Shown: piece after piece, positions 19,503-28,705 of the stretch
Layout: every line of letters starts with the position of its first letter
Numbering within the stretch: the stretch's first letter is position 1
From: Labrys sp. KNU-23
Lineage (GTDB): Bacteria > Pseudomonadota > Alphaproteobacteria > Rhizobiales > Labraceae
Direction: 5' to 3'
Assembly: GCF_008330945.1 (NCBI RefSeq)
Contig: NZ_CP043488.1
Span: 1,703,501 to 1,767,500, forward strand
DNA: 64,000 nucleotides
Translations under genes and position numbers: made by a program
Notes under the pieces: model-generated
The model's database searches: none
What the model saw: only the letters and a program-made list of their open reading frames with translations
Told to the model about the DNA's origin: nothing

Positions 19503-20560
19503 ACCTCTCATTCGTCTATCAAGGCAGCCCCGCACATATCGTCTTCGGCGAAGGTTCGTCCAGGCGTGTCGGGGAATGGGTCGAGAAACTCGGTGCCAGC
19601 AGGGCGCTCGTGCTGACCACGCCGCACCAGAAAGCCGAGGGCGAGGCCATGGCCACGGCCCTTGGCGGGCTTGCGGTCGGAACCTATGACAACGCCACGA
19701 TGCACACCCCGGTCGATGTGACCGAAGCGGCCGTTGCACGTGTTCTGGACTTGAAGGCCGACGTGGTCGTGGCGCTCGGCGGCGGCTCGACCACCGGGCT
19801 CGGCAAGGCGATCGCCTATCGCACCGACCTGCCGCAGATCGTGGTGCCCACCACCTATGCCGGCTCGGAGGTGACCCCCATTCTCGGCCAGACCGAAGGC
19901 GGCGAGAAGACCACGCTGCGCAGCCCGAAGGTCCTGCCCGAAGTGGTGATCTACGATCCCGGCCTGACGCTGGGCCTGCCCGTCGCCATGAGCGTAACCA
20001 GCGGCCTGAACGCCATCGCGCATGCCGCCGAGGCGCTCTATGCGCCGGACGGCAACCCGATCACCGCGCTGATGGCGGCCGAGGGCATGCGTGCCATCCG
20101 GCAGGCGCTGCCTGTCATCATCGCCTCGGCCAGGGACAAGCAGGCCCGCACCGATGCGCTTTACGGGGCCTGGCTCTGCGGCTCGGTGCTGGGCCAGGTC
20201 GCGATGTCGCTGCACCACAAGATCTGCCATACGCTGGGCGGCAGCTTCGACACGCCCCATGCCGAAACCCATGCGATCATGCTGCCGCACACCATCGGCT
20301 TCAACGCAGGCGCCGCTGGAAAAGAGCTGCAACCGGTTTCCGACATCTTTGGCGGCACGCCCGGCCAGGCACTCTACGATTTCGCCAGGTCCGTCGGATC
20401 ACCGATGGCGCTGAAGGATTTCGGCCTGAAGGAAGCCGATCTCGACCGCGCGGCGGAGATTGCGACCAGAAACCCCTACGCCAACCCTCGGCCCATCGAC
20501 CGCGCTTCCATCCGCGCCCTGCTCCAGGATGCCTGGGAGGGAAGCCGACCGCCACTTTAG
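19499..20560 (+). CDS. Maleylacetate reductase
   Basis: A 353-residue iron-containing alcohol dehydrogenase-family protein of the maleylacetate reductase branch, reducing maleylacetate to 3-oxoadipate with NAD(P)H. Visible features are the nucleotide-binding ALGGGSTTGLGKAIAYRT, PTTYAGSEVTPILGQTE, LNAIAHAAEALYAPDGNP and the His-rich segment LHHKICHTLGG. It overlaps the dioxygenase stop by four bases, so cleavage and reduction steps are translationally coupled. Confidence 0.93.
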   Translation: MNLSFVYQGSPAHIVFGEGSSRRVGEWVEKLGASRALVLTTPHQKAEGEAMATALGGLAVGTYDNATMHTPVDVTEAAVARVLDLKADVVVALGGGSTTGLGKAIAYRTDLPQIVVPTTYAGSEVTPILGQTEGGEKTTLRSPKVLPEVVIYDPGLTLGLPVAMSVTSGLNAIAHAAEALYAPDGNPITALMAAEGMRAIRQALPVIIASARDKQARTDALYGAWLCGSVLGQVAMSLHHKICHTLGGSFDTPHAETHAIMLPHTIGFNAGAAGKELQPVSDIFGGTPGQALYDFARSVGSPMALKDFGLKEADLDRAAEIATRNPYANPRPIDRASIRALLQDAWEGSRPPL

Positions 20561-20677
20561 GCCCGATAGCTTCCGGGTAAGAAAACGTACCAAAACAATG
20601 GGTTAGAGAAAAAGATGCGATCCGTAGAAGTCGCGCTTTTCTCTGGTTTCACGACGATCTTCCTGGGGAGGAAAGCA

Positions 20678-21955
20678 ATGATCACGCGTCGCCATTTCCT
20701 GAAGACTTCCGCCATGCTCGGCACGACCGCCGCCTTCGGCGGGCTCGCCAGCCCGGCCATCGCGGCAGGCGCCGCGATCAAGCTCGGCTATGTCAGCCCG
20801 CAGACCGGGCCGCTGGCCGCCTTCGCCGAAGCCGACAAGTTCATCATCGAGGGCTTCCTGGCGGCGACCAAGGCCGTGGGCGCGAACTTCGAGGTCATCA
20901 CCAAGGACAGCCAGTCCAATCCGAACCGGGCCGCAGAAGTCGCCAAGGAACTGGTGGTCGATTCCCAGGTAAACCTGATGCTGGTCGCCTCGACGCCCGA
21001 AACGACCAATCCGGTGGCGACGATCTGCGAGGCCGAGGGCATGCCCTGCATCTCGACCGTCGCGCCCTGGCAACCCTGGTTCATCGGCCAGCAGGGCAAT
21101 CCCGGCGCACCGGATTCCTGGAAGCCGTTCGAGAGCGTCTTCCACTTCTTCTGGGGCCTGGAAGACGTCATCGCCGTCTTCACCAACATGTGGGGCCAGC
21201 TCGAAACCAACAAGAGCGTCGGCGGCCTGTTCCCCAATGACGGCGACGGCAATGCCTGGGGCGATCCGAAAGTCGGCTTTCCGCCGGTCCTCGAGAAGAA
21301 GGGCCTCACCCTCACCGATCCGGGCCGCTACCAGAACCTGACCGACGACTTCTCCGCCCAGATCAACGCCTTCAAGGGCGCCAAGGCGGAGATCATCACC
21401 GGCGTGATGATCCCGCCGGATTTCACCACCTTCTGGAACCAGGCGCAGCAGCAGGGCTTCAAGCCGAAGATCGCCTCGATCGGCAAGGCCATCCTGTTCC
21501 CCCAGGCCGTGGAAGCCCTGGGCAAGGCCGCGCACAACCTGTCGTCCGAGGTCTGGTGGACGCCCAACCATCCGTTCAAGTCTTCCTTGACGGGCGACAG
21601 CTCGGCGGCCTTGGCGGCTGGCTTCACCAAGGCGACGAACCGTCCGTGGACCCAGCCCATCGGCTTCGTACATGCCCTGTTCGAACTGGCCGCCGACGTG
21701 ATGAAACGCGCCGATCCTACCAATGCCGAGGCGGTGATCGCAGCCATCGCCGCCACCAGGCTCGACACCATCGTCGGCAGGGTCGCCTGGGACGGTGCCA
21801 GCCTCCCGCCCTTCGCTGCCAGGAACGTCGCCAAGACGCCGCTGGTCGGCGGCCAGTGGCGGCTTAGGGATGGCGGCGGCTACGATCTCGTCATCACCGA
21901 TAACCAGACCGCGCCGAACATCCCGACCGGCGGCAAGATGGAAGCGATCGCCTAG
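20678..21955 (+). CDS. Liv-type ABC importer, binding protein with Tat signal
   Basis: A 425-residue periplasmic_binding_6 (Leu/Ile/Val-receptor type) protein. ATG 20678 follows GGGGAGGAAAG and gives a signal TRRHFLKTSAML...SPAIAAG with a twin-arginine motif, suggesting Tat export. The receptor starts IKLGYVSPQTGPLAAFAEADKF. Family members in aromatic gene clusters bind aromatic acids or phenols. It is first in an importer operon (20678-25389) directly behind maleylacetate reductase. Confidence 0.9.
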   Translation: MITRRHFLKTSAMLGTTAAFGGLASPAIAAGAAIKLGYVSPQTGPLAAFAEADKFIIEGFLAATKAVGANFEVITKDSQSNPNRAAEVAKELVVDSQVNLMLVASTPETTNPVATICEAEGMPCISTVAPWQPWFIGQQGNPGAPDSWKPFESVFHFFWGLEDVIAVFTNMWGQLETNKSVGGLFPNDGDGNAWGDPKVGFPPVLEKKGLTLTDPGRYQNLTDDFSAQINAFKGAKAEIITGVMIPPDFTTFWNQAQQQGFKPKIASIGKAILFPQAVEALGKAAHNLSSEVWWTPNHPFKSSLTGDSSAALAAGFTKATNRPWTQPIGFVHALFELAADVMKRADPTNAEAVIAAIAATRLDTIVGRVAWDGASLPPFAARNVAKTPLVGGQWRLRDGGGYDLVITDNQTAPNIPTGGKMEAIA

Positions 21956-22026
21956 AGGCCATTCCTTATCCGGTGCCATCGCGGCTCCCTCCTCCCCGTC
22001 GACGCGGAGAGGGACAGGAGAAGATC

Positions 22027-22746
22027 ATGACGATCCTTGCCCTGCAAAACGTCTCGAAGAGCTACGGCGCCTTGAAGGTGACGCAGGACGTCTCCTTCGC
22101 GCTGGAGAAGGGCGAAGCCCTGGGCATCATCGGCCCGAATGGAGCCGGCAAATCGACGCTGTTCAACCTCGTTACCGGCAATGTGGACGTCGACGGCGGC
22201 CGCATCATCTTTGAGGGCCGTGACGTCACCAGCACGCCGCCGATGGCGCGGTGCCTGGCCGGCGTCGGCCGCACCTTCCAGATCCCGCAGCCCTTCGACA
22301 AGCTCACGGTGTTCGAAAACCTGCTGGTCGCCGGCACCTTCGGCGCAAGCCAGTCGGAGAGCGAAGCCACCGACCGCTGCGCCGACATTCTGTGGCGAAC
22401 CGGGCTTTCGCCCCGGGCCAACGACATGGCAGGTGGCCTCAGCCTCCTGCAACGCAAGCGGCTCGAACTTGCCCGTGCCCTCGCCACCCGGCCCACGCTG
22501 CTGCTGCTCGACGAGATCGCCGGCGGCCTCACCGAAGGCGAATGCGGCCAGCTCGTCGACACGATCCGCGCGGTGCACGAGACAGGCATCTCCATCGTCT
22601 GGATCGAGCATGTGCTGCATGCCCTGACCGCGATCGTCGGCCGCCTGCTGGTGCTGGATTTCGGCAAGGTCATCGGTATCGGCCAGCCGGACGAGATCAT
22701 GGCCTCCAAGGCCGTGCGCGAAATCTATCTCGGGATCGACGTGTGA
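22027..22746 (+). CDS. Liv-type ABC importer, ATPase LivG-like
   Basis: A 239-residue ATPase. Walker A is GPNGAGKST, signature LSLLQRKRLELARALA (a degenerate LSGGQ as often in LivG), Walker B LLLLDEIAGGL, H-loop IEHVLHAL. ATG 22027 is preceded by GGAG; the longer ATG at 21973 adds an arginine-rich tail that is not family-like. The stop overlaps the next gene's ATG (TGATG). Confidence 0.92.
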   Translation: MTILALQNVSKSYGALKVTQDVSFALEKGEALGIIGPNGAGKSTLFNLVTGNVDVDGGRIIFEGRDVTSTPPMARCLAGVGRTFQIPQPFDKLTVFENLLVAGTFGASQSESEATDRCADILWRTGLSPRANDMAGGLSLLQRKRLELARALATRPTLLLLDEIAGGLTEGECGQLVDTIRAVHETGISIVWIEHVLHALTAIVGRLLVLDFGKVIGIGQPDEIMASKAVREIYLGIDV

Positions 22747-23453
22747 TGGCGCTGCTCGAAACAAGATCCCTCACGGCCTTCTATGGCGACTTCCAGGCAC
22801 TGTTCGGCGTCGACATGGCGCTGGCCGAAGGACAGACCGTCGCCATCATCGGCGCAAACGGGGCGGGCAAGACGACGCTGATGCGCTCGATCGCCGGCGT
22901 GCTGAAGAACGCGGCGGACCAGATCAGGTTCGATGGGCGCCCGGTCGGCGATCTCGCCGCCCCCGACGTGCTGGCGCTGGGTGTCGCCATGGTGCCGGAG
23001 GGCCGCAAGCTCTTCCCTTCGCTGAGCGTCGAGGAAAACCTACTGATCGGCCGATACGGACGGGCGGTCGACGGCTTCTGGTCGCTCGATGCGATCTACG
23101 AGATGTTTCCGATCCTGAAGGAGCGCCGCCACAATCCCGGCACTGCCCTGTCGGGCGGACAGCAGCAGATGGTCGCCATCGGCCGCGCCCTGATGTCCAA
23201 TCCGCGCGTGCTGCTGTGCGACGAGTTGAGCCTCGGCCTTGCCCCGGTCGTGATCAAGGACATCTACGCCGCTTTCCCGAAAATCCGCGGCAGCGGCGCA
23301 TCCATCGTCATCGTCGAGCAGGACATCGGCCAGGCGCTGAAGGTCGCTGATCATGTCTACTGCATGATGGAAGGCCGCATCACGCTGTCGGGCAAGCCCT
23401 CGGACATCAGCCGGGACCAGATCCACGCCGCCTATTTCGGAGCGCATGCATGA
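22746..23453 (+). CDS. Liv-type ABC importer, ATPase LivF-like
   Basis: A 235-residue ATPase. Walker A is GANGAGKTTL, signature ALSGGQQQMVAIGRALM, Walker B VLLCDELSLGLAP, H-loop VEQDIGQALK. It starts at ATG 22746, overlapping the LivG stop, and the open frame extends upstream only as a shadow. Its stop overlaps the permease start (ATGA). Confidence 0.92.
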   Translation: MALLETRSLTAFYGDFQALFGVDMALAEGQTVAIIGANGAGKTTLMRSIAGVLKNAADQIRFDGRPVGDLAAPDVLALGVAMVPEGRKLFPSLSVEENLLIGRYGRAVDGFWSLDAIYEMFPILKERRHNPGTALSGGQQQMVAIGRALMSNPRVLLCDELSLGLAPVVIKDIYAAFPKIRGSGASIVIVEQDIGQALKVADHVYCMMEGRITLSGKPSDISRDQIHAAYFGAHA

Positions 23454-24313
23454 CCCTCATCGACACGATCATTCAAGGCGTGTTGCTGGGCGGCCTGTAC
23501 GCCCTGTTCGCGGCCGGCCTGGCGCTGGTCTTCGGCATCATGCGCCTCGTCAACCTGGCGCATGGCGACCTCATCGTCATGGCCGCATTCGCGATCCTGT
23601 TCCTGGTCTCATCGCTGGGCCTGAACCCGTTCCTGGCGGCGCTGATCGCCATGCCGCTGATGTTCGCCATTGGCTGGGCCCTGCAATATTTCGTGCTCAA
23701 CCGGACATTGGGGCCCGACATCCTGCCGCCGCTGCTGGTCACCTTCGGACTCTCCATCGTCATCCAGAACGGGCTGCTCGAGACCTTCTCCGCCGATAGC
23801 CGCCGCATCACGCTCGGCTCGATCGAAACCGCCTCGCTCGACCTGGGCTTCACCACCATCGGCGTGATGCCCCTCGTCACCTTTCTCTCGGCGGTCGGCG
23901 TGATCCTGGCCTTGAACCTCATCTTCTATCGCACGTCGCTCGGCCGCGCCTTCCGCGCCACCTCGGACGATCGCGTCACGGCAGGCCTGATGGGCATTCG
24001 CCCCGACGCCATCTTCGCCGTCGCGACAGGGTTGGCGCTGGTGGTCGCCACCATCGCCGCGCTCTATCTCGGTGCCCGCGCCAATTTCGACCCGACCATC
24101 GGGCCCGCGCGCCTGATCTACGCCTTCGAGGCGGTCATCATCGGCGGGCTCGGCTCCTTCTGGGGCACGCTCGCTGGCGGCTGCGTCATCGGCGTGGCGC
24201 AGGCGCTCGGCGCCAGCCTCAATCCGGAATGGCAGATCCTGGCCGGCCATATCGCCTTCCTGGCCGTGCTGCTGTTCAGGCCGCGCGGCCTGTTCCCCAG
24301 AGCCGTCGACTGA
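23450..24313 (+). CDS. Liv-type ABC importer, permease LivH-like
   Basis: A 287-residue membrane protein with about eight hydrophobic segments. Family blocks are GGLYALFAAGLALVFGIMRLVNLAHGD at the N-terminus and a conserved GLGSFWGTLAGG near the C-terminus. It should form the membrane channel with the LivM-like protein. Overlap with the upstream gene shows one operon. Confidence 0.92.
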   Translation: MTLIDTIIQGVLLGGLYALFAAGLALVFGIMRLVNLAHGDLIVMAAFAILFLVSSLGLNPFLAALIAMPLMFAIGWALQYFVLNRTLGPDILPPLLVTFGLSIVIQNGLLETFSADSRRITLGSIETASLDLGFTTIGVMPLVTFLSAVGVILALNLIFYRTSLGRAFRATSDDRVTAGLMGIRPDAIFAVATGLALVVATIAALYLGARANFDPTIGPARLIYAFEAVIIGGLGSFWGTLAGGCVIGVAQALGASLNPEWQILAGHIAFLAVLLFRPRGLFPRAVD

Positions 24314-24324
24314 GGGGAGCCGAG

Positions 24325-25389
24325 ATGAGCATGCAAGCCCCAACCGCCTGGAAAGTCGAGACGCGCACCCGCGCCTCCTCGATCTTCTGCCTCGCCGCGT
24401 TCCTGGTCGTGGCGCTCGGTTTCGTCGCCCCCCTGTTCCTGCCGCGCAGCGGCATACAGGACCTGTTCTTCATCCTGACCATGCTGGTGCTGGCGCAATG
24501 CTGGAACCTCTTGGCTGGCTATGCCGGCCTGGTTTCGGTGGGCCAGCAGGCTTTCGTCGGCCTTGGCGCCTATGCCATGTTCGCCGTCGTCATCCTGTTC
24601 GGCCTCGACCCGCTGGTCGGCGTCGTCGCCGGCGGGCTGGCCGCCGCCCTGCTCGCCATTCCCACCGGCTTCTTCGTGTTCCGCCTGCAAGGCACCTATT
24701 TTGCCATCGGCACCTGGGTCATCGCCGAGGTCGTGCGCCTTGCGATGGCGCAAGTGAAGACACTCGGTGGCGGCACTGGTACTTCGTTGCCCTCGCGCGC
24801 CCCCCGCGACATGGTCGGCGTCAATCTGGTTCAGAACCTCTTCGGCGTGCGCTCGGCCCAGGCCGTCGATATTCTGTGCTACTGGCTCGCGCTGGCCCTC
24901 GCCGTCGCTTCGATCGTCTTCATCTATCGACTGTTGCGCTCGCGGCAGGGCCTCGGTCTTGCGGCAGTACGCGACAACGCCCAGGCCGCCCGTGCGGTCG
25001 GCGTCGACGCCCTGAAGGTCAAGGCGGCGACTTATGTCATCGTCGCCTTCATCACCGGCCTCGCCGGCGCCCTGATCTATGTGCAGAAGGCGCGCATCTC
25101 GCCCGATGCGGCCTTCGCCGTGACCGACTGGACCGCCTATGTGATCTTCATCGTCGTCATCGGCGGCATCGGGTCGATCGAAGGACCGATCGTCGGCGTC
25201 ATCGTCCTCTACATCCTGCAGAGCCTGCTGGCCGATTTCGGCTCCTGGTATCTGCTCGTCCTGGGCCTGATCGGCATCGTCGTCATGCTGTTCGCCCCAC
25301 GCGGCCTGTGGGGCCTGTTTACCGAACGGACCGGCATTCAGCTCTTCCCGGTTCGCCGCATACTCACACCCAGACAATCCAACAAGTAG
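24325..25389 (+). CDS. Liv-type ABC importer, permease LivM-like
   Basis: A 354-residue membrane protein with multiple helices and the LivM blocks NLLAGYAGLVSVGQQAFVGLGAYA and IGGIGSIEGPIVG. ATG 24325 has GGGGAG upstream and is 11 bp after the LivH stop. It is the last importer subunit. Confidence 0.92.
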   Translation: MSMQAPTAWKVETRTRASSIFCLAAFLVVALGFVAPLFLPRSGIQDLFFILTMLVLAQCWNLLAGYAGLVSVGQQAFVGLGAYAMFAVVILFGLDPLVGVVAGGLAAALLAIPTGFFVFRLQGTYFAIGTWVIAEVVRLAMAQVKTLGGGTGTSLPSRAPRDMVGVNLVQNLFGVRSAQAVDILCYWLALALAVASIVFIYRLLRSRQGLGLAAVRDNAQAARAVGVDALKVKAATYVIVAFITGLAGALIYVQKARISPDAAFAVTDWTAYVIFIVVIGGIGSIEGPIVGVIVLYILQSLLADFGSWYLLVLGLIGIVVMLFAPRGLWGLFTERTGIQLFPVRRILTPRQSNK

Positions 25390-25504
25390 AGTGTCTTGTT
25401 TTTAGATTGAACCATCAAGAACTGCAAAATGCTCCGTTCCAGACACGTCAAGAGGAACGAACGCCCAGCCCAAACGCATTTTGCTCTGGATATGGAGAGG
25501 GAAC

Positions 25505-27262
25505 ATGGCCGACATCACCACAGACGTCCTCGTCATCGGCACCGGACCGGCAGGATCCGCCACTGCAGCACTGCTCTCGAGCTATGGCATCGAGAACATC
25601 GCGATCAATCGCTATCGCTGGCTGGCCAACACGCCGCGGGCCCACATCACCAATCAGCGCACGATGGAAGTGCTGCGCGATCTCGGCCGTGAGGTGGAGG
25701 ATGAGGCCTATCTGTTCGCGGCGCATCAGGAGCTGATGGGCGAGAACGTGTTCTGCACGTCGCTGACCGGCGAGGAGATCGGCCGCATGAAGAGCTGGGG
25801 CACCAGCCCGCATTCCAAGGCCGAGCACCTGTTGTCCTCACCGACTTTGATGAACGACCTGCCGCAGACCTTCATGGAGCCGCTGCTGTTCAAGACCGCC
25901 TGCTCGCGCGGCACCCAGGCGCGGCTGTCGACCGAATATATAGCGCATGTGCAGGACGAGGACGGCGTCACCACCACCTGTCTCGACCGGCTCACCGGCA
26001 AGCAGTTCACCATCCGCTCGAAATATCTGATCGGCGCCGACGGCTCCAACTCCAAGGTGGCGGAGCATGCCGGCCTGACATATGGCGGCAAGATGGGTCT
26101 CGGCGGCTCGATCAACATCCTGTTCAAGGCCGACCTGTCCCGATATGTCGCGCACCGTCCCTCGGTGCTCTACTGGGTGGTGCAGCCGGGCGCCGATGTC
26201 GGCGGCATCGGCATGGGCCTGGTGCGCATGGTGCGCCCGTGGAACGAGTGGCTGATCGTCTGGGGCTATGACATCAACCAGCCCGCGCCCAAGGTCGACG
26301 AAGCTTTCGCCACCAAGGTCGTGCGTGAACTCGTCGGCGATCCTGAGCTGGATGTCGAGATCGATCAGGTCTCCACCTGGACGGTCAACAACATGTATGC
26401 GGAGACGGTATCGAACGGCCGGGTCTATTGCATGGGCGACGCCATCCACCGCCATCCGCCGTCGAACGGCCTTGGCTCCAACACCTCCATTCAGGACGCG
26501 TTCAACCTGGCCTGGAAGCTCGCTTTCGTGCTGAAGGGCCAGGCGGGCAAGGAGCTGCTCGACAGCTATCAAGCCGAACGCGCCCCCGTCGCCAGGCAGA
26601 TCGTCACCCGCGCCAACAAGTCGATCGAGGAATTCGGACCGATCTTCAAGGCGCTCGGCCTGCTCGACTCGATCGACCCGGTGAAGATGCAGGAGAACAT
26701 GGACGCCCGCTGCAATCCGAACGAGGCAGGCGAGGCCCAGCGCAAGGCCATCCGCGAGGCGATTGCCGCCAAGGTCTATGAGTTCGACGCCCACGGCGTG
26801 GAGATGAACCAGCGCTACCGGTCGAAGGCCGTCCAGCCGGACGGGCAGACGGAGCCACCCTTCGAGCAGGATGCCGAACTGCATTTCCAGCAGACGACAT
26901 GGCCCGGCGCCCGTCTCCCGCATGCCTGGCTGTTCGGGGCACGCGGCGAAAAGACCTCGACGCTCGACCTCACCGGTCATGGCAAGTTCACCATCCTGAC
27001 CGGCATTCGCGGGCAGGACTGGGTGAAGGAAGCCCAGGCCGTCGGGCAGGAACTCGGCCTCGACATCACGGTTCACGTCATCGGCCCCCGCCAGAAATGG
27101 CAGGACCTCGCCGGCGAATGGGCGTGGGTCAGCGAGATCGAGGAGAACGGCGCCGTCCTGGTCCGCCCGGATCATCACGTCGCCTGGCGCGCCAAGACCT
27201 TGCCGGCCAAGCCGGACGCACAGTTGCGCCGCGTGCTGAAAGACATCCTGGCGCTGGCCTGA
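25505..27262 (+). CDS. FAD-dependent phenol-hydroxylase-type monooxygenase
   Basis: A 585-residue class A flavin monooxygenase related to 2,4-dichlorophenol and resorcinol hydroxylases. FAD motif DVLVIGTGPAGSATAALL (residues 7-24), DG motif LIGADGSNSKVAEHAG, GD motif CMGDAIHRHPPSNGLGSNTSIQDA, and a C-terminal thioredoxin-like domain (LFGARGEKTSTLDLTGHGKFTILTG). It uses NAD(P)H and O2 to hydroxylate a phenol. In this cluster the likely product is hydroxyquinol, for example from resorcinol; the substrate is inferred. ATG 25505 follows GAGAGGGAAC. Confidence 0.9.
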   Translation: MADITTDVLVIGTGPAGSATAALLSSYGIENIAINRYRWLANTPRAHITNQRTMEVLRDLGREVEDEAYLFAAHQELMGENVFCTSLTGEEIGRMKSWGTSPHSKAEHLLSSPTLMNDLPQTFMEPLLFKTACSRGTQARLSTEYIAHVQDEDGVTTTCLDRLTGKQFTIRSKYLIGADGSNSKVAEHAGLTYGGKMGLGGSINILFKADLSRYVAHRPSVLYWVVQPGADVGGIGMGLVRMVRPWNEWLIVWGYDINQPAPKVDEAFATKVVRELVGDPELDVEIDQVSTWTVNNMYAETVSNGRVYCMGDAIHRHPPSNGLGSNTSIQDAFNLAWKLAFVLKGQAGKELLDSYQAERAPVARQIVTRANKSIEEFGPIFKALGLLDSIDPVKMQENMDARCNPNEAGEAQRKAIREAIAAKVYEFDAHGVEMNQRYRSKAVQPDGQTEPPFEQDAELHFQQTTWPGARLPHAWLFGARGEKTSTLDLTGHGKFTILTGIRGQDWVKEAQAVGQELGLDITVHVIGPRQKWQDLAGEWAWVSEIEENGAVLVRPDHHVAWRAKTLPAKPDAQLRRVLKDILALA

Positions 27263-27361
27263 CACCGTCCCGTCAATTCCGGTCGGGTGGCCCGAGCGCG
27301 CCACCCTCCCCTTATCGACACCGGGCCAGCTCGGTGATCGCAAGCTCGAACGAGGTAAGCC

Positions 27362-28210
27362 GTGAGCTATTTTTCCGAAGACCATTCCATCGAGACGGTC
27401 AATGGCCGCATGGGCCGGGATATCGACCCGCGTCTCGCCATAGTGATGTCAGCCCTCGTCAAGCATCTGCACGCCTTCGCCAAGGAGGTCGAGCTGACGC
27501 AGGAGGAGTGGAATTTCGGCATCGATTTCCTCACCCGCACGGGACAGATCTGTTCCGGCGAGCGGCAGGAATTCATCCTGCTGTCCGATACGCTCGGCCT
27601 GTCCATGCTGGTCGACACCATCAACAATCGCCGCCCCTCGGGCGCCACGGAGAACACGGTCTACGGGCCGTTCCATGTCGCCGATGCCCCGGTGCGCGAG
27701 ATGGGGGCGACCATCACGCTCGACGGCAAGGGCGAGAGCTGCCTGTTCGAGGGCCGCGTGCTGGATCTGGAGGGCAACCCCATCGAGGGCGCGCGCGTCG
27801 ATGTCTGGTCCGACAACGCCGACGGCTATTACGATGTGCAGCAGCCCGGCATTCAGCCCAAAGGCAATAATCGCGGCATCTTCATCACCGGGCCGGACGG
27901 CAAATACAGCTTTATCGGCATCAAGCCGGTTTCCTATCCGATCCCGGACGATGGCCCGGTCGGCAAGATGCTGGCGGCAGTGGGGCGCCACCCCTACCGC
28001 CCAGCCCATATGCACTATCTGGTAACGGCGCCCGGGTTCAAGACAATCGTCACCCATACCTTCGTCGGCGGCGACGAGTATCTCGAATCCGATGCCGTAT
28101 TCGGCGTGAAGAAATCGCTGATCGCGCCGTTCGACAGGCTCGAAGGCGAAAAGACGCTGTGGCGCTCACCTTTCGACTTCATCATGGCGCCCGACACGAC
28201 CGGTTCCTGA
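27362..28210 (+). CDS. Hydroxyquinol 1,2-dioxygenase (copy 2)
   Basis: A 282-residue intradiol dioxygenase starting at GTG 27362 (GAGG 7 nt upstream). It has the same helical N-domain (ALVKHLHAFAKEVELT) and iron ligands as the copy at 18648: NADGYYDVQQ, SYPIPDDGPVG, RPAHMHY. The two differ over most positions by eye, so this is not a recent duplicate. It probably acts on a different trihydroxybenzene or under different control. It directly follows the monooxygenase. Confidence 0.9.
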   Translation: MSYFSEDHSIETVNGRMGRDIDPRLAIVMSALVKHLHAFAKEVELTQEEWNFGIDFLTRTGQICSGERQEFILLSDTLGLSMLVDTINNRRPSGATENTVYGPFHVADAPVREMGATITLDGKGESCLFEGRVLDLEGNPIEGARVDVWSDNADGYYDVQQPGIQPKGNNRGIFITGPDGKYSFIGIKPVSYPIPDDGPVGKMLAAVGRHPYRPAHMHYLVTAPGFKTIVTHTFVGGDEYLESDAVFGVKKSLIAPFDRLEGEKTLWRSPFDFIMAPDTTGS

Positions 28211-28705
28211 GAAGGACAAGTCGAAGGACTCTACGGATTCATGGAGCGTGGGGCATCGGCACGGGCGGTGACGATCGGTGCCGCGCAGGCGATAATTTCT
28301 TGGTGAAGGATATGATGGCAACCGGCCTGTTGCCACTTTCGGGAAGACCTGCGGCCCCCAACCAGCTTCCTTGATCCATATCAAGGCCGCGGCAGTTGCC
28401 CGGCCTAATATCGCTTGCGGCATATCCACCTGGATATCGTCGCATTGAGCCAACTTAGCCCGGCCTGCTTCCATGCGGGCCGGGCTTTTTCTTGGTTGTG
28501 CCTTCAATTGGTATCCGACACGACACACGGTCAAAACCGCAGTCTTTCTCGATGCGCAGGGCATCCTGCATGCGCCCGTCGAGGTCTCGATGGCCTTCGC
28601 TTGGCCCGGACCACCCTGCTTCTGCTCGACTGCGCCGGCCCGGCCTCGGCCTCGTGCCCTCGTTGCAGTCCCCGCATCGCAAGCGGGCTGCCGGCCCGTC
28701 AAGGC
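28211..28705. other. Convergent intergenic region
   Basis: 495 bp between copy 2 of the dioxygenase and the convergent SDR gene. Apart from the terminator at 28457-28490 I see no gene; the long open frame on the minus strand (28166-28702) has no motif and runs through the terminator. Confidence 0.5.
28457..28490 (+). terminator. Rho-independent terminator
   Basis: Stem AGCCCGGCC/GGCCGGGCT extended by three more pairs (one G-T) around a TTCCAT loop, followed by TTTTTC. It ends the hydroxyquinol/importer operon on the plus strand. Confidence 0.85.

Noticed and set aside
24118..25377. 419-residue minus-strand open frame opposite LivM
   Set aside because: Asp/Gln-rich antisense shadow of a membrane protein gene.
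25838..27385. 515-residue minus-strand open frame opposite the monooxygenase
   Set aside because: Antisense shadow typical of GC-rich DNA; the plus strand has clear FAD motifs.
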